Positions 37,701-50,400 of a DNA stretch of 64,000 nt are shown piece after piece (within the stretch, counting starts at the first letter, position 1; every line of letters begins with the position of its first letter). The DNA is taken from assembly GCA_009869945.1 (NCBI GenBank), contig WIXG01000052.1, forward strand, positions 62,001 to 126,000, given 5' to 3'. The notes beneath the pieces are model-generated. The model saw only the letters and a list, made by a program, of their open reading frames with translations. It was not told where the DNA came from and did no database searches. Source of the DNA: Mesaphorura yosii. Taxonomy: Eukaryota > Arthropoda > Collembola > Poduromorpha > Tullbergiidae. A program made the translations under genes and the position numbers.

Positions 37701-40700
37701 ATTAAAGAGCTCACTAATTCTGACACGTAGCTTACTCATTAGTATGCACATTAATGACAGGGTAAGAGCATTATTCACATACCAATGTAGACCTTTTAAA
37801 TATTCTGCTCGTGAATTGGTGTCAGTGTAAGATAATAATAGGCCATTACATGTACTATTGCTTCGAGCCATTCACGGCTCACTACTCTTACTCATTTCCT
37901 TAATTCTTGTTTATGAGGACGCACTTACTTCACTAATTGAAGCTACAAAATGTACCATGCAATGCTCAAGCAATTGATAGGTAAAAAGGGATTCTAAAAT
38001 TAGTGTCACTGTTTCCCCGGCTCAAACAGTAGGGAGAAATGAAGCTACAGGAATAGGAAATGTTTTCTGTTTTATGATCCATAGTGTCCGTACCGACGTG
38101 TGACACTTTACCTTTCTGTCTCATTGGGTTTGGCTTTGCACAATGTTCACGCGTAATTACTTGCCTGATGTGTGCGTATTCTTTCACATACACGGGACAA
38201 CACCCTACTCACTACGCGACATGGTGAGTTGACAAACACAAAACGGAAGTTGGCCAATCAAAGATCCGTTATTTGATTGCATCTTCCTTCCCGTTGCCTT
38301 TTAAACTCGTTCCATGGTGGGCGAAACTGCGATAAGTGGCTATAAAATTCGAACGTTGAAAATCAAACGCAGCGTCACGAGCTTAAACTTGTCCAAATTA
38401 TGCAACACCATCAAAACTTTCTGTATGAATTGAAAATTGTCTTGAGCGGGACGATACCTTTAATTGTCTCGGCACGTATAATGCCTCATATTCATGTCAT
38501 GTAATGACGCTGAAATTGAAGTTTTGTCACACCTCAGTCTACTACGTCATCCGGCGTATGTCCTGATTAACTAATGTCTGCCGTTAATTGCCAAGCATTA
38601 ACCGAAATTTCATCATGTTGATGTGCGGGTAAAATGTTAAAATACGCAATTTTTGATTTGGCATTCGAGTTATCAGCCCGAATGGATCTCTATCTCCGGC
38701 TGGTACGATCAAAATGATGGCTTCATTTTCATTCGACTGCGAAACGAAAATAGAGAATCATTTAGTCCTTCATACATGGGTATCCAAATGCACTGCAATT
38801 TAGATCAGTGATTTAGATTTCTCGTCGTTTGTATTCTCAACTTGACTTGCTCGTTGCACTGCGAATACAGCCCGTGCTCTGAATAGTAATTGATGCAGGA
38901 TGAACAAATCGTATCGTTTTATAACAATGGCAGTATTATGAATTGGTGAGCCGTTAAGTTTAATCTGGGTTAGCTAGGTTAATAATGCACTGCTCTTGCA
39001 TCGCACCAAGTGCAATCGCCTTTGTCTTGCTGCCTTGTTCAATTGAAACGGGTAACGTGAACGTGAAGACAAAGTTAAATGTCACATTTAGCCCTGATTG
39101 CCATGATTTGACAGATGGTATAAGACAGCATTTGGTCTTATTAGGCTGGCTTGTCACTGATACCTGTGACTAGGCTAGCTCACATTATTCCTCCTCTTAT
39201 CGGACACGTCGTCTTCGACCAAATGCTAACAGGTCGCATGCTGTGGATATAACATACTGCAGGCGCTAATTGAGAAATGGGCCGACATGACTCACGGCAA
39301 GACAAACTGTAAAGAGATCTATCGATTTTGCCGCAAGATTGGCACTTAATTCACACATTTTCACAATTAACTTAACCTGGCTTTCGCAGGCCTCGCAGTG
39401 CTTCAAAGGATCAACATCTTTTTATCAATTGTTCATATACCCGAATGCAATTAAACTCTCATCGACGGCGTCTGTGAATCGTGTGTCCACAATGAAAACG
39501 AAACTTCTGCATTCAGCAGAATTGCAGCTTGCCGGCTCATTATTACTTTACTGTTGCTTCTTACAATCAGCAATGTGACAAAACAAACTCTCTTGTGTTG
39601 AGTTAATAAAGTCCACACAAAATTATTGCTACCATTCTTTCATGGGTGCATGCGTAAAAAAGCATTTGACGAGCTCACAATAAGTTCACAGTTCAAGCTC
39701 GTTCTAATTGTACAACAATGTCCATTAATACAGTACCACTTTCTCTTATCTTTGCCCACTTCGTGCTCCCGTCCATATTAATATTGCCGGCGGTCACAAT
39801 AACAAACCAAGCCATCATAATTTCCTGACCCAGTTCTTCTTGTGCAGTTTTCTCACCGGTTAGCGGCGGTGGACTGAGAAACAGCTTAAAAGTGGGAAAA
39901 TGAGTCAGTGCTACCGATTCGAATCATCACAAATTGATTGAATGAACAACAACCGATAAACTTGTTTCATTTATTCTGCTCGTGTTCGCCTGCCGCATCG
40001 CGGTTCACAATATCATGAGCATCATTATTTCTTCATTTCGCCTGACAATGATAATAATAATCATCGCCTGATTCAAGGTGGTGTGAAGTAAACTTACTAT
40101 TCAAGGTGCACACATTGATGGTGATAATGCAAAGATGCGACGATGAGGAAATAGTGGAAATTGAAACGAAAATGTTTGCAAGACAGGTTGTGCGAAATAC
40201 ACTCGCACCAGCATATGAGACATGCACGTTACGCATTGTAATGTGATCTGGACACTTAAAGTACAACTGACGTGGATTTCATTCTACATACGGAAGATTT
40301 TTGTTTGTGGACTTGAAGGACATGACATGACATTGGCCGATGCTAAATCGGAAGTTGATGGTTTAGATAATTATAAATAATGGCAGCGTGTCTGTGACGG
40401 ACGGACGAATGTCACAGTAAACGGTTGTCCTCATGCATGCGAATCTCACCAAACGAGTTGTAATTCAAATTCAGAGGCAATCATGATTCACGGTGCATAT
40501 TTATAGTTACACCTGTTCTTGAACTTGAGCTGCAACTAACACAAGGCATAAAATCGATACCACGGCACGTGTGATCTACAAATAATGGCGAAGCAAGGCT
40601 TAATTTTCGAATTTATGAGCCGTGAGCCATTCCCGCAATTTCAAAATTGCCTGCGAATTTAGCGCCATGATTAGTACGCGTTGTAATTGTAATTAGAATA

Positions 40701-43700
40701 TTATCGTTCACTCGTTTTGAACACAATGCAGTGCATGTGCATTCATCTTCTGCATTCGCCTCAGTGCAGCATCGAAGAATAAGAGCTCGGTATACAATGG
40801 AATTATTTTAGGCTAAATTGACAATGAAATGATACGCCGCCAGCCCGAATTCTCATTCTGTATTCGATTCAGACAAAAATTATGAATATTTAATTCATAA
40901 AGCATACATGCTGACGCTAAGCGCTGGTTTGATCGATTTCTCTTTTTTCCTGCTATCCGTGCTCAATTGTGTTCTTGCGTGCAAAACTCGCATTTGTGTA
41001 CATGTGGAAGCGATTTTTTGTTGTGGACACTTTTTGCAGTGTTGTGCTTCGAGGTTTAATGCGTATCTACGTGCACTAATTCTCCAGTACGAGTTTGTGG
41101 AGTTGGCTGGCTTGCAGTTTTGATTTGGGCTTGGACGCGTTCGCAGTGAGACTTTTCAATGTGAGTCCTAAATAATCGCACGCGACATTTTGTTGCACTT
41201 TGTACTTTGTCGTGTTGTATTGAAGGAACAACTCCGGAACTCAAGCTCAGTCAACTTTCCGAGCTGGAGGCAGGAGCACTTCTTTTATTTCAAGTAAATC
41301 AGAGACTCTTCAAAGTGCTTTTGCATTCAAAAGGTTGTGTCGTTGTAAGTGTTCATGGTAATTTATCGTGCATGATCCGAAGTGAATATCCGTGTCCGTT
41401 CGCCCTTGTCAAGGCTTCAAAAGCGACCCGATTATGGACACTTAAATAGGCAAATTGCTCCAGAATATTCATTACCTTTTCAGTTTGTCCATACGTGCGA
41501 GACATTGAGGTGGAAAAATTCCTTCCGCAATATTCTCGTCAATCAGGTACGACGCATTTATATTTTTCGTATGTGGAGTGGTATTCTTCTATTTCGACTT
41601 GTCAGCATGTTGCGGTGTTATTCCAATTCTTCGTAAAGTACATTCCTAAAGTTAAAACTTGCATTCCTGTGGAGGTTGTTAGTGGTTTGAGCCTTTTCCT
41701 ACGGCCGTACTGAGGCTTGGTGTTTGAAAGCACGAAAGGTTTCGACGCATGAAATGAGTTCTTATTCATTTGAAAAAGATAATGTGAATTCTCATGGTCA
41801 AAATGAGCTTCACTGTCCTTGTTGTATTTTTCGATTCGAGTAAAGTACTATTGTTATTAAGCTGGTCCCAAGTCTGTCGAACACAAAACTTCATAATGCA
41901 TCGAGATATCGAAACTCGCCAGCCCAACGGCCAGTTTACGATGTAGGGCATTAATTCAGACTTGGGTTGGAAAAGGCACAACAAAAATGAAAGTCCAATT
42001 GGCGTTTTTACTGCTGAATGAAGTATTGATCAGGAATGTCAAATGAGATTTATTAGAATAGGTGCTAGCTCGAGACGGTGTGTGCCAATTAGACTTTTAT
42101 AAATGTTCTACTTGCCAAATTATCCCGTGACATGGACAATGCAGAAAGTAGGTTAATTTATTCATATTTTTATTCACGCCGATGTCCAGCTTTTTAGAGG
42201 ACCGAAAGCACGGCTTCTCACTGATGACTCCACAATTTTAGGCACCTTTTCTGTTTCAGTTTCTTTACGGAGGCTTATGAGTTGAGGTTGGAGCTGACCT
42301 CAATCTGTTTATGCGAGTAAGCTTGAGGTCCGTGCGTACAAATCACCATTGTTTATGTGTTACGATTTGTAGGCCAACTGCAGCATGTGAGAATGTGACT
42401 CATTCTCCCATTGTTAGCTGCGTTATGGTTGTGCTGGTTGTGAATACGAATATAAATGTTTTTGCATAAGGCGACAGGCCAGACCGAAGAAATGTTGGCG
42501 AAACCTTAAACCATAGCAAAAGCTAGCCATAAGCCATTAATCACAGCCAGAATATCCTTGTGTGGGATAAAATAAGATCTACAACGTAGCGCTTTAACAA
42601 TATAATCATTCCAACAATAAAGGAGGCAGAGAATAAGACCATTATAATTGCAAACAATAAACGCAATGGCAATGCTGAATCTTACGCCTTGCTATGAGTC
42701 ATTCTACTTCATCTTTTAATCACAAACGTCTCATAAATGGAAATGCGAGTCTGCCTCCTCTTATTATCGGAACTGTAATCGTGTTTAAGGCGAAGAGTTC
42801 TTGTGATAACTTCATAGCTAAGATCTTGAAGCTTCCTTACATGCACTGTTCTCCTGTTACGCCATCGCCTCGTCAGCCAATTACCTGCATGTAGAAGCTG
42901 TGTTGCGTAAAAAATTAGACGAAGGTCAACTCAAGCTCAAATTTGCGAATCGCAGTTTTTTGCGCGTATTGTGATCATAGATTTTATTCACGATTTGAAG
43001 AACCTGAAGAGATTTAAGCAACTTGTCAGCGAAGAATTCCTTTTAAATATGCGTCGTGTGAGCCAAACTCCATATTTGTGAATGGTAAATATTTGAAGTG
43101 TGAATTAACGTTTGAGTTTGAGCAACTTGAAGAAATCCACCACGGATTAAGACCTTGACCACAGCAGTTCAAGTTTTATTCGGCTCATCTTAAACCAATC
43201 GGTGCGATTTTGTGTAAATATGGTTAAGTGTGTTTTAGGAACCATGAATGATGCAGCCAGTTGCCTTTTAAAACTGGTTAATCTACTATTCATCATTGTA
43301 TTCTTAATTCATGCTCATATTTACGTATGCGATACGGTTAAGAAGGGCAAACATCAAAGTGAATTACAATGACAATGGAAGCTCCGCTCACAATTACAAT
43401 TAAAACGACATTAAGATGGGATGATGGGCTCAAGTCGCTTAAGAACTCGTCATTGTATTGGTAGGATATTGCTCAACTCTAAACCAAGTACTTGTTGTGA
43501 ACGAATCTTACTTTATGTCAAATTGGAACCTTACGTAATTCCATTTTTGCCTTGTCTGTTTCTCGAGTTCTTGTTTGCAACATTTATTGATTGTCGTCTG
43601 CCATGCCTGGCTTGTGTAAGTCATATTGCATTATTAATTGAATTATTTTTTCAATGATCATCTCATCTAATAAAAATTCGTATTGAAGTTACGTTACAAT

Positions 43701-46700
43701 GCGACTTGCGCTTGCGACAACTGTCACTGTCATCAGTTGAATTCAAAGAATTCCAAATCTAACTATATCGTTGGCACAGAACAATGTTCGAAGTTCAATT
43801 TATTATCAATAGCGTGAATTGCATAAAAATCATATTTTCTCTGCTTCAGTACAATAGAACAAATTCCAATACGAAAACAACTATTGTCAAGAAGAATGCC
43901 GGGTTGATTATGGCGATTCCAATCGCTCTCGCAATTCGGCGACTGCGTGAATGCAGCGAAGACATTCACGGTATCCAGCTGGAGATCTTGGCTCGTCGAG
44001 GATTTATGCAGTGTGAAAGTGATTTTGTAATTTGGTAGGTCATAAGGTTTAGAAGGCTGAAGTATTGCTTCAGAGTAGCGACTAATTACGCACCTATTTA
44101 TGACTTCTACGTATAACTGAGAAGTCAGTAGTACCAAGCTAGTGCATAGTGAAATGGAGCACATAAATAGACTCATTAACTATTGTAAGATGTAATTATG
44201 ACATTTCTCAAAGTCATTTAAATACTCATTTATACAATGCACCTTCTGTTTATCGCTGCACTATGTGTTAATGAGTTATCAATTTTCTGGTATCATGCAC
44301 ACAGTTGATCCGGGAGTTGTTACAATGTTGCTCGTATTGAGAATCTTCACTCTGGCACTCATGCCAGACCTATAACTCCCTATAATCCATGCGCCTATAA
44401 CTCATGCGTCAGGCATGAGTTATATGAATTGCAGAGACAATTCAGTCGTAATCTTTCTGCTTCTAATCTTAATGGGATGGCATGTCGCGTCTCGTTGACC
44501 TCCATTTCGTGTTTGAATAGATTGCTCAGAGTACAAAACTAAACTGCTCAAAATGGATGTTGATTACTCAGTGGAGTCCGTTGATTGACATTTGTGGTAG
44601 AATGTTGTTCCAGACGAATTCGTTCTGGCCAACAATGACCATGTCTCTGTTGAAACAAGACGCTGTCAATATACGATCATGCTAAGCATGTCTGGTGTGT
44701 GTTTGGTCAAGATTGAAGGATGCCTTCAAAACTTTTAGCCTATCACGATTCACAGTTATTGTGGTCTTGATGGAAAGTCTCCTCTCCGCTGATGAGTGTG
44801 ATCGGATTACATTGTAGATCCATTGCGGAGACCAGAAATAGGAAAATACAAAAACATTCGAGACCTGTTCACTAATTCATTGTTCGCAATTAAGACGCAA
44901 TTTGTCGACATAAAAGGTCGTGGCGATTCGATACGATCCTTTTTGCACTTTGTCCTTTCTGGTTTGGTCTAGAATAATTGCCTACTGACTGCTGAAAGCC
45001 AGATCACCACGCACAATATGCAATTTGATTCCATTCCATTCAGAGTTTGCAAGGATGATGCTGGCAAAAACTGCAGATTCTTTTCAGGGGTGGAATTTTT
45101 CTGTTTTGGATTCATGAAAATGAGTTCCTTTCATTCCATTCCAATTGTATTTAATTACAGAAACATAATGCGAGGAAGAGTCTGTCATGTGTGACGGAAT
45201 TCATTCGAGTCGAGTACGCTTTCAGTTGAGCATTACTTAATTCATTCCGCGTTGTTGACTTTGTGTCCATTAGGAAGATATTATGCGGAATGCATTAAAT
45301 AACATTTCCTTTGTATTCAATGCCAGATTCACTAGTCACAAATTCAAATTCCTGCAAATTGACTAGTCTCTCGATCAGTTGAAGCTGGGTCAGAATCCAC
45401 GGAATGACTGAATCACTCGCCTCGCTTGACTCACGGGTCAATGAGACCTGCTGGTTCTATTTTATTATTGTCATAAAGTTCGTACGAGTACGAGTGCCGT
45501 GTTATCAGATTGTAAACATTTGTGTATTTTGTAGGAGTGACTGACTTCATCGTGTCATTTGTTTTTACAATCTCTTCCTGATACGTACAAGCTCCACACT
45601 TCACACGTCATGTAAACATTTAAATGACAATTAAAGCCACAACCACCAAATGCTTTTACAATAACACAATTAGCACAATTGCATTTCAGTGCACTTTGCG
45701 GTGTGGTTCTGTTCTGTGCGGTGTCAGCGTCCGTGATTGAAAAGTGAATCAGTCATTTTCCATGTCGTGTTGAAACAATGATTCGTAAGTTTGAAAAACG
45801 TACCAGGAGTTTTTCTACATTGCTAGCTTAGTTTCGTTCATTTTGGCACCAAAGCCTGCAAAAATTCACAGTTGTAAGCTGAAGTCATCATACCGTCAGT
45901 GCCCACGGTGTGATGAGATGAGATAGTAGGCTGTTTTCAAAACGTAAGTAATTACGACGATAATGGAAGCGAGCAACACCCTGCATTGTTGTTTACATTG
46001 CATTATTGCATAACTGTCTAAAAATGGCAGCTTTTATTGTTCCTTCTCCTGTGTGTTGCAAACTTGGAGTGATTCTGATTTTCACAATGTGTGTATTGTT
46101 GTGTCACTATAATTATTGGACATAATCGATCCACATTTCTTTTAATTGCTAACTGCTGTGAACAAGAAAAGAAACACGTACCTCCTCGGCTCAAATCGAT
46201 TGAACGAATCGAAAGCAAGCACATGTAAAGTTTCTCTTTTGGGCTTCCATTCCACTGCAGTCGCAAGGTTCAAGAGCGAGATTGCTCGCACATTAAAATT
46301 TGGTACTTATTTTCACTCATTGAGTACGTGTCGCTTGCTTTAACGACGCTGATCGCGTAATGCGCTTTGGAGGCGAGATTTTTAATGGCGCATAAATGAA
46401 TACAAAGTTTCTTTTTCTTCGTGCATGACACCAGGCCCATAAATATTACATTCCCAATAATTTGCATTGCGATAGCGTTGTTCAACTCGCTCAGTGAGTA
46501 ATTGCCGAGATATTCACAATATTGCATTGTTGATCTGCCTCATTCGTTCGTCCGTCCAAAAGATGAAATCAATTAGCGCCCAGTCGGGTTAGACGACGTG
46601 ATACATTAAGAATGGAATTAACTTTGAAAGAAGCTCTGCGTTGCTAAAACTTTGCCGAAGTATCCTGACTCTTACTTCGTCGCGTCTGTATTTTTAAATC

Positions 46701-47385
46701 AGACTTTCGCTAGTTTGGAATTTGGCGGTCTTTGTGTGGCTCGACAGGAAAATACTTAATCAAGAAATTACAAATTATTATTCAACAATGAGCAAGAACT
46801 TGTTGCATTTGCGGCTAGGCTGCGGCTTAAGGCGTTCCGAGATGAATTATTGAGAGAAAGTTTATGATGATATCCGTGTTGAAAAAGAAAAAAAAGATGT
46901 TCGGTGACGACGATTTACAAAGTAGTTAATTTGATAATTTGGTCAAAATTTTCATTCTTTCTGACTATTCTTCACGAAAACGCGGCATTCACTCGAGCCA
47001 CAGTCCATTCTTTTCTAGCAAGCCGAGCTGTTAATAAAAAGAAAGGGTAAAAATATAACGGATTCTGGCACTGCAAAAAATGCACACTTGGTGTATGAAA
47101 GATTTGTTCTATGATTTAGCAGTAAGGAAGCTGACTGTAGTGATCTTGAGACAGAAAAAGAGATGAACTCAAGTGTCTGAATGTTGCTGCCCGTAATCTC
47201 TTGCCGGTACCATTAAATTAGGCATGAAGTCAAATTCCTGCTTAAGGAACGTAAAATAATTGTGTGAATTGAGTTGTGAATCTCGCATTTGATGCTACGT
47301 ACTGCCCTGTGCTGAAATCGACTAAGATGACGCGACAACTGCAAGATGATGTTCCGTTCTAAAGTGGATGCGCTTTTGGTTTTTC
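34772..47385. other. gene-poor region of about 12.5 kb
   Basis: No frame here has homology or a splice-consistent structure. Composition is AT-rich with scattered short frames on both strands. The leader of the tyrosine phosphatase gene is spliced in at 47387, so its first exon and promoter probably lie somewhere in this stretch, which makes part of it an intron. A perfect 12-bp stem-loop lies at 44396-44424. I saw no tRNA, rRNA or full transposon. Confidence 0.5.
44396..44424. repeat. perfect 12-bp inverted repeat (stem-loop)
   Basis: TATAACTCATGC and GCATGAGTTATA are exact reverse complements separated by GTCAG. The preceding 60 bp contain further partial copies of the CCTATAACTC motif. 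Function is unknown. Confidence 0.7.
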
Positions 47386-47388
47386 AGG

Positions 47389-47437
47389 ATGCACGCAATG
47401 TACGTTGAAGATGGCTAATTCCTCAACTGGTCAATGA
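47389..47437 (+). promoter_or_regulatory. two upstream open reading frames in the phosphatase leader
   Basis: After the acceptor TTTTTCAG at 47387 the leader contains a 10-codon frame including its stop (ATG at 47389, stop at 47416-47418) and a second overlapping 9-codon frame (ATG at 47411, stop at 47435-47437). Both end before the main ATG at 47448 and could reduce or regulate its translation. Confidence 0.5.
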
Positions 47438-47447
47438 CAGCCCCAAC

Positions 47448-50400
47448 ATGAGGTACTACAATCCCTCCACGTCGCTCTTGTCGACGTTGGTGCTCATCTT
47501 GCTTGTCGCACTGCATGGAAGCCCAACGGCACAACGACTGCGGCCCGGTACTGGTGTCACTGTTGCCCAGCACCAGATTCAGGAAGAGGACGGGTTCTCC
47601 AGCAGCAGCACCGAACAGGAGGGTCCCACGACATCGAAGCAGATAGCGCAACATCCGACTGTGAATCCAGACACAGTCACTGACTCCACGGATTTCAACC
47701 TCAATTTCGACTACAGTAATGTAGGCAGTGTGAACAGCGGTGCGTCATCTTCGTCGGTAGAATCGACTACAAATTACAACAATGGTCACTTCTACACAGG
47801 AGCTGGGATCCGCAGAACGACGCTACCGAGCACGAGTTTAAAAGTGGGTGCAAGACATTTTGGCAACCGCGTGATACAATCAGGAGTCGACCTTCAGAGC
47901 CCTCTGAATAGTGTAGCGAGCAATGGCTCAGTTAGTGTTAGTAGTAGTAATTCAATTCAAGACGCTACGTTTTATCCTCGTCAATCACAACCTGTGATAG
48001 CACCACTCAATAATAGTTTCAATAGTGTAGAAAACAAGCGGAGGAGAATGAATTTGAGTTCTACCCCGCTTAATTATTACTACCCCACCACAGTGCCTTC
48101 AGTGCATGGCGTGGGCGCGGACAGTTCTGAAGCGGCAACGACAGATCTGCCACCAGTCACTACACCTAGTCACTACGTTTCGTCAGCAGCTCGTCGAAAA
48201 CCTATTTTGATGGGCATCGGCCTCCGCACGCCGAGACCCACAAAATACGTCGTCAATGCTCATTCGAGTCCGTACTACAGAATTGCTCAAGGCTCAACAA
48301 CCCCAGCTATCACACCATTAAATGAGGAGGACGAGACCACTAGCCCAAGCATCTCCACAGCTCGAGAGTCAGAATCGGCAGTCGCAGGGCACCAGTCTGG
48401 ATCTCAGTCATCACAACTTTCAATAAGAAATCACCGAGTTCGGATTCGACTTCCGACGGTGCCTCCGACACAACCAATTGCTGTCGAAGAGGAAGAAGAA
48501 CCGCATTCTTCATCGCCTACGATATTACGCCAACATGAGGAACACTTCCTGCCCGCCCCATCCCCGGCTCCACCGCCCGCGCCGTCGCCATCATTTGAAT
48601 TCAATCCGTCCGTAACTATTAAGGAAGGTTTATACCATTACAAGTACACAGTACCTGAACTATCCTCAAAAAGAGTTCACACGCAAGAGTTTGGAATCAC
48701 GCAGCATTCGTACAGGGAAGCAGATGAGCACGATGATCACGATCACGATTACTACACAACAACGGGTCCTGACGGAGAGCAACAACCGGCTGAGGACGGC
48801 TCCAGCAGTCCGATTCCTTCATCTCCGTCGAAAGAAAACAGTCACCACGATGTTCAAGTCGCAGGCTCTGAAGACGAATCATCATATATGCTGCAACAAC
48901 TGACCCCAGCCCCAGTGGACATAACAGGAAGGCGGAGGCAGTCAAATTTCGGTCAGGAAGAAGTTGTTCTGGAAAGCCAAGACAATCAATTGCCGCTGCA
49001 CCCCGTCAAGAGAAATAGCGACCAGGTGACTGTAACTGTGACGGTAACCAGCATCCCGTCTCATAACGAAGAGAAAGTTGGTACGATGGCGCATCAGCAA
49101 GTCACAGCGACTGCAACACCATCGCTTCCGCCGATTTACCCAACACCGTCTTCGACAACCGTGCGTCATCAGGAGCAGGGTGACCACCATCAAAGCCATG
49201 CCGAAGGCGCAGGTGGTCTCGATGAAGCAGTCGGAGTCCACCAGCATGAAGATCACAATGCAAGGGACAGAGCCGGTCAGCCGGACTTGGCAGATGCCGA
49301 AGATAATCACAACCATCATAACGTACACATTACATCGCCGGCTTCGGTCGATCCAAGTGAGCCAGTGTCAAATAGCCGAGACTTCAAAACGATTTATTAC
49401 ACATCGACAGAGAATCCACAATTCAAGAGCAGTTCGTACTCTTTCTCTAGTTCACAAGAATACTCCTTCCACGTAACCCACAACGAGAATGATGCAGTGG
49501 ATCACACACATCATGATAATCATCATCACGAGCTGGGTGACGACAACCACAACGGCACACACTCGAACCACCAAACCATCGATCAGCACGTTGAAGAAGA
49601 TTCCTTGCAGAGACAACAGCAGATTCACCCAACTACTTCAACCTACTCTTACTGGGACACTCTTGGATTAAAATCGGTGCATGTGCCTTCTACTCCTACG
49701 ACCGTGTTTAGAAAGAATGACACGGGAGTGAAGCCGAGGCTCCCGAAACCCAGTCCGCTGCCCGTCTCAGAATCAGGATCGACAACTTCCCAACACCCAA
49801 GTAGACCCACGCCTCCATCACCAGCAGCCGGCGTCTTGGACTCAATGCATTCGACTCCGCAGGCTGAAATCGATCGTCACCAACTGTCAAGTCACCGTCC
49901 AGTTACGCATTCTACGTCAAGATCCGTGGTGACGATGGCGGCTACAACCAGTTCAAGCGGCAAGGAGTACATGGGTGTGAGTGAAGAGAATGAAGTAATT
50001 AACGGTGACGACGAAGGCCTCAGTGGCGAGCACGACCATCCTCAAGTTCCACACACTGACAACAGCTCCAGCAGCGAAGATTCCGACCTGCAAAACTCCA
50101 CAACGACAAATATTCCCATGCTGATTCCAGTGCCTGTATTTGTTAAGATTGCACTGCAAGACGTTTCGCCCATCCAATTTTGCAGAGACATTGAGCAGTT
50201 CAAGGAAATGATTGTGAAAATTTATGCAAAGAATCAAAAGTATGCTCAGTTCGCTAAATTTTTCTGCAGTTAGGATTTCTCGTTGTAATCAATAACATTT
50301 TTTTTTAGATCTTTGAGCCCTGCGCAAATCATTGTTCACAACCAGCCGTCTTGCAGTCAACCAGCTGCAAACATGACCGCGTCCACAACGAGGCGACCAT

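Noticed and set aside
38341..38347. TATAAAA with good context, considered as a distant promoter of the phosphatase gene
   Set aside because: No donor or exon structure links it to the acceptor at 47387, and isolated TATA-like strings are common in AT-rich DNA.
48691..49476. Several overlapping frames on both strands inside the phosphatase ectodomain
   Set aside because: They are alternative frames of repetitive His/Ser/Thr codons in the 2.8-kb exon, with no independent support.
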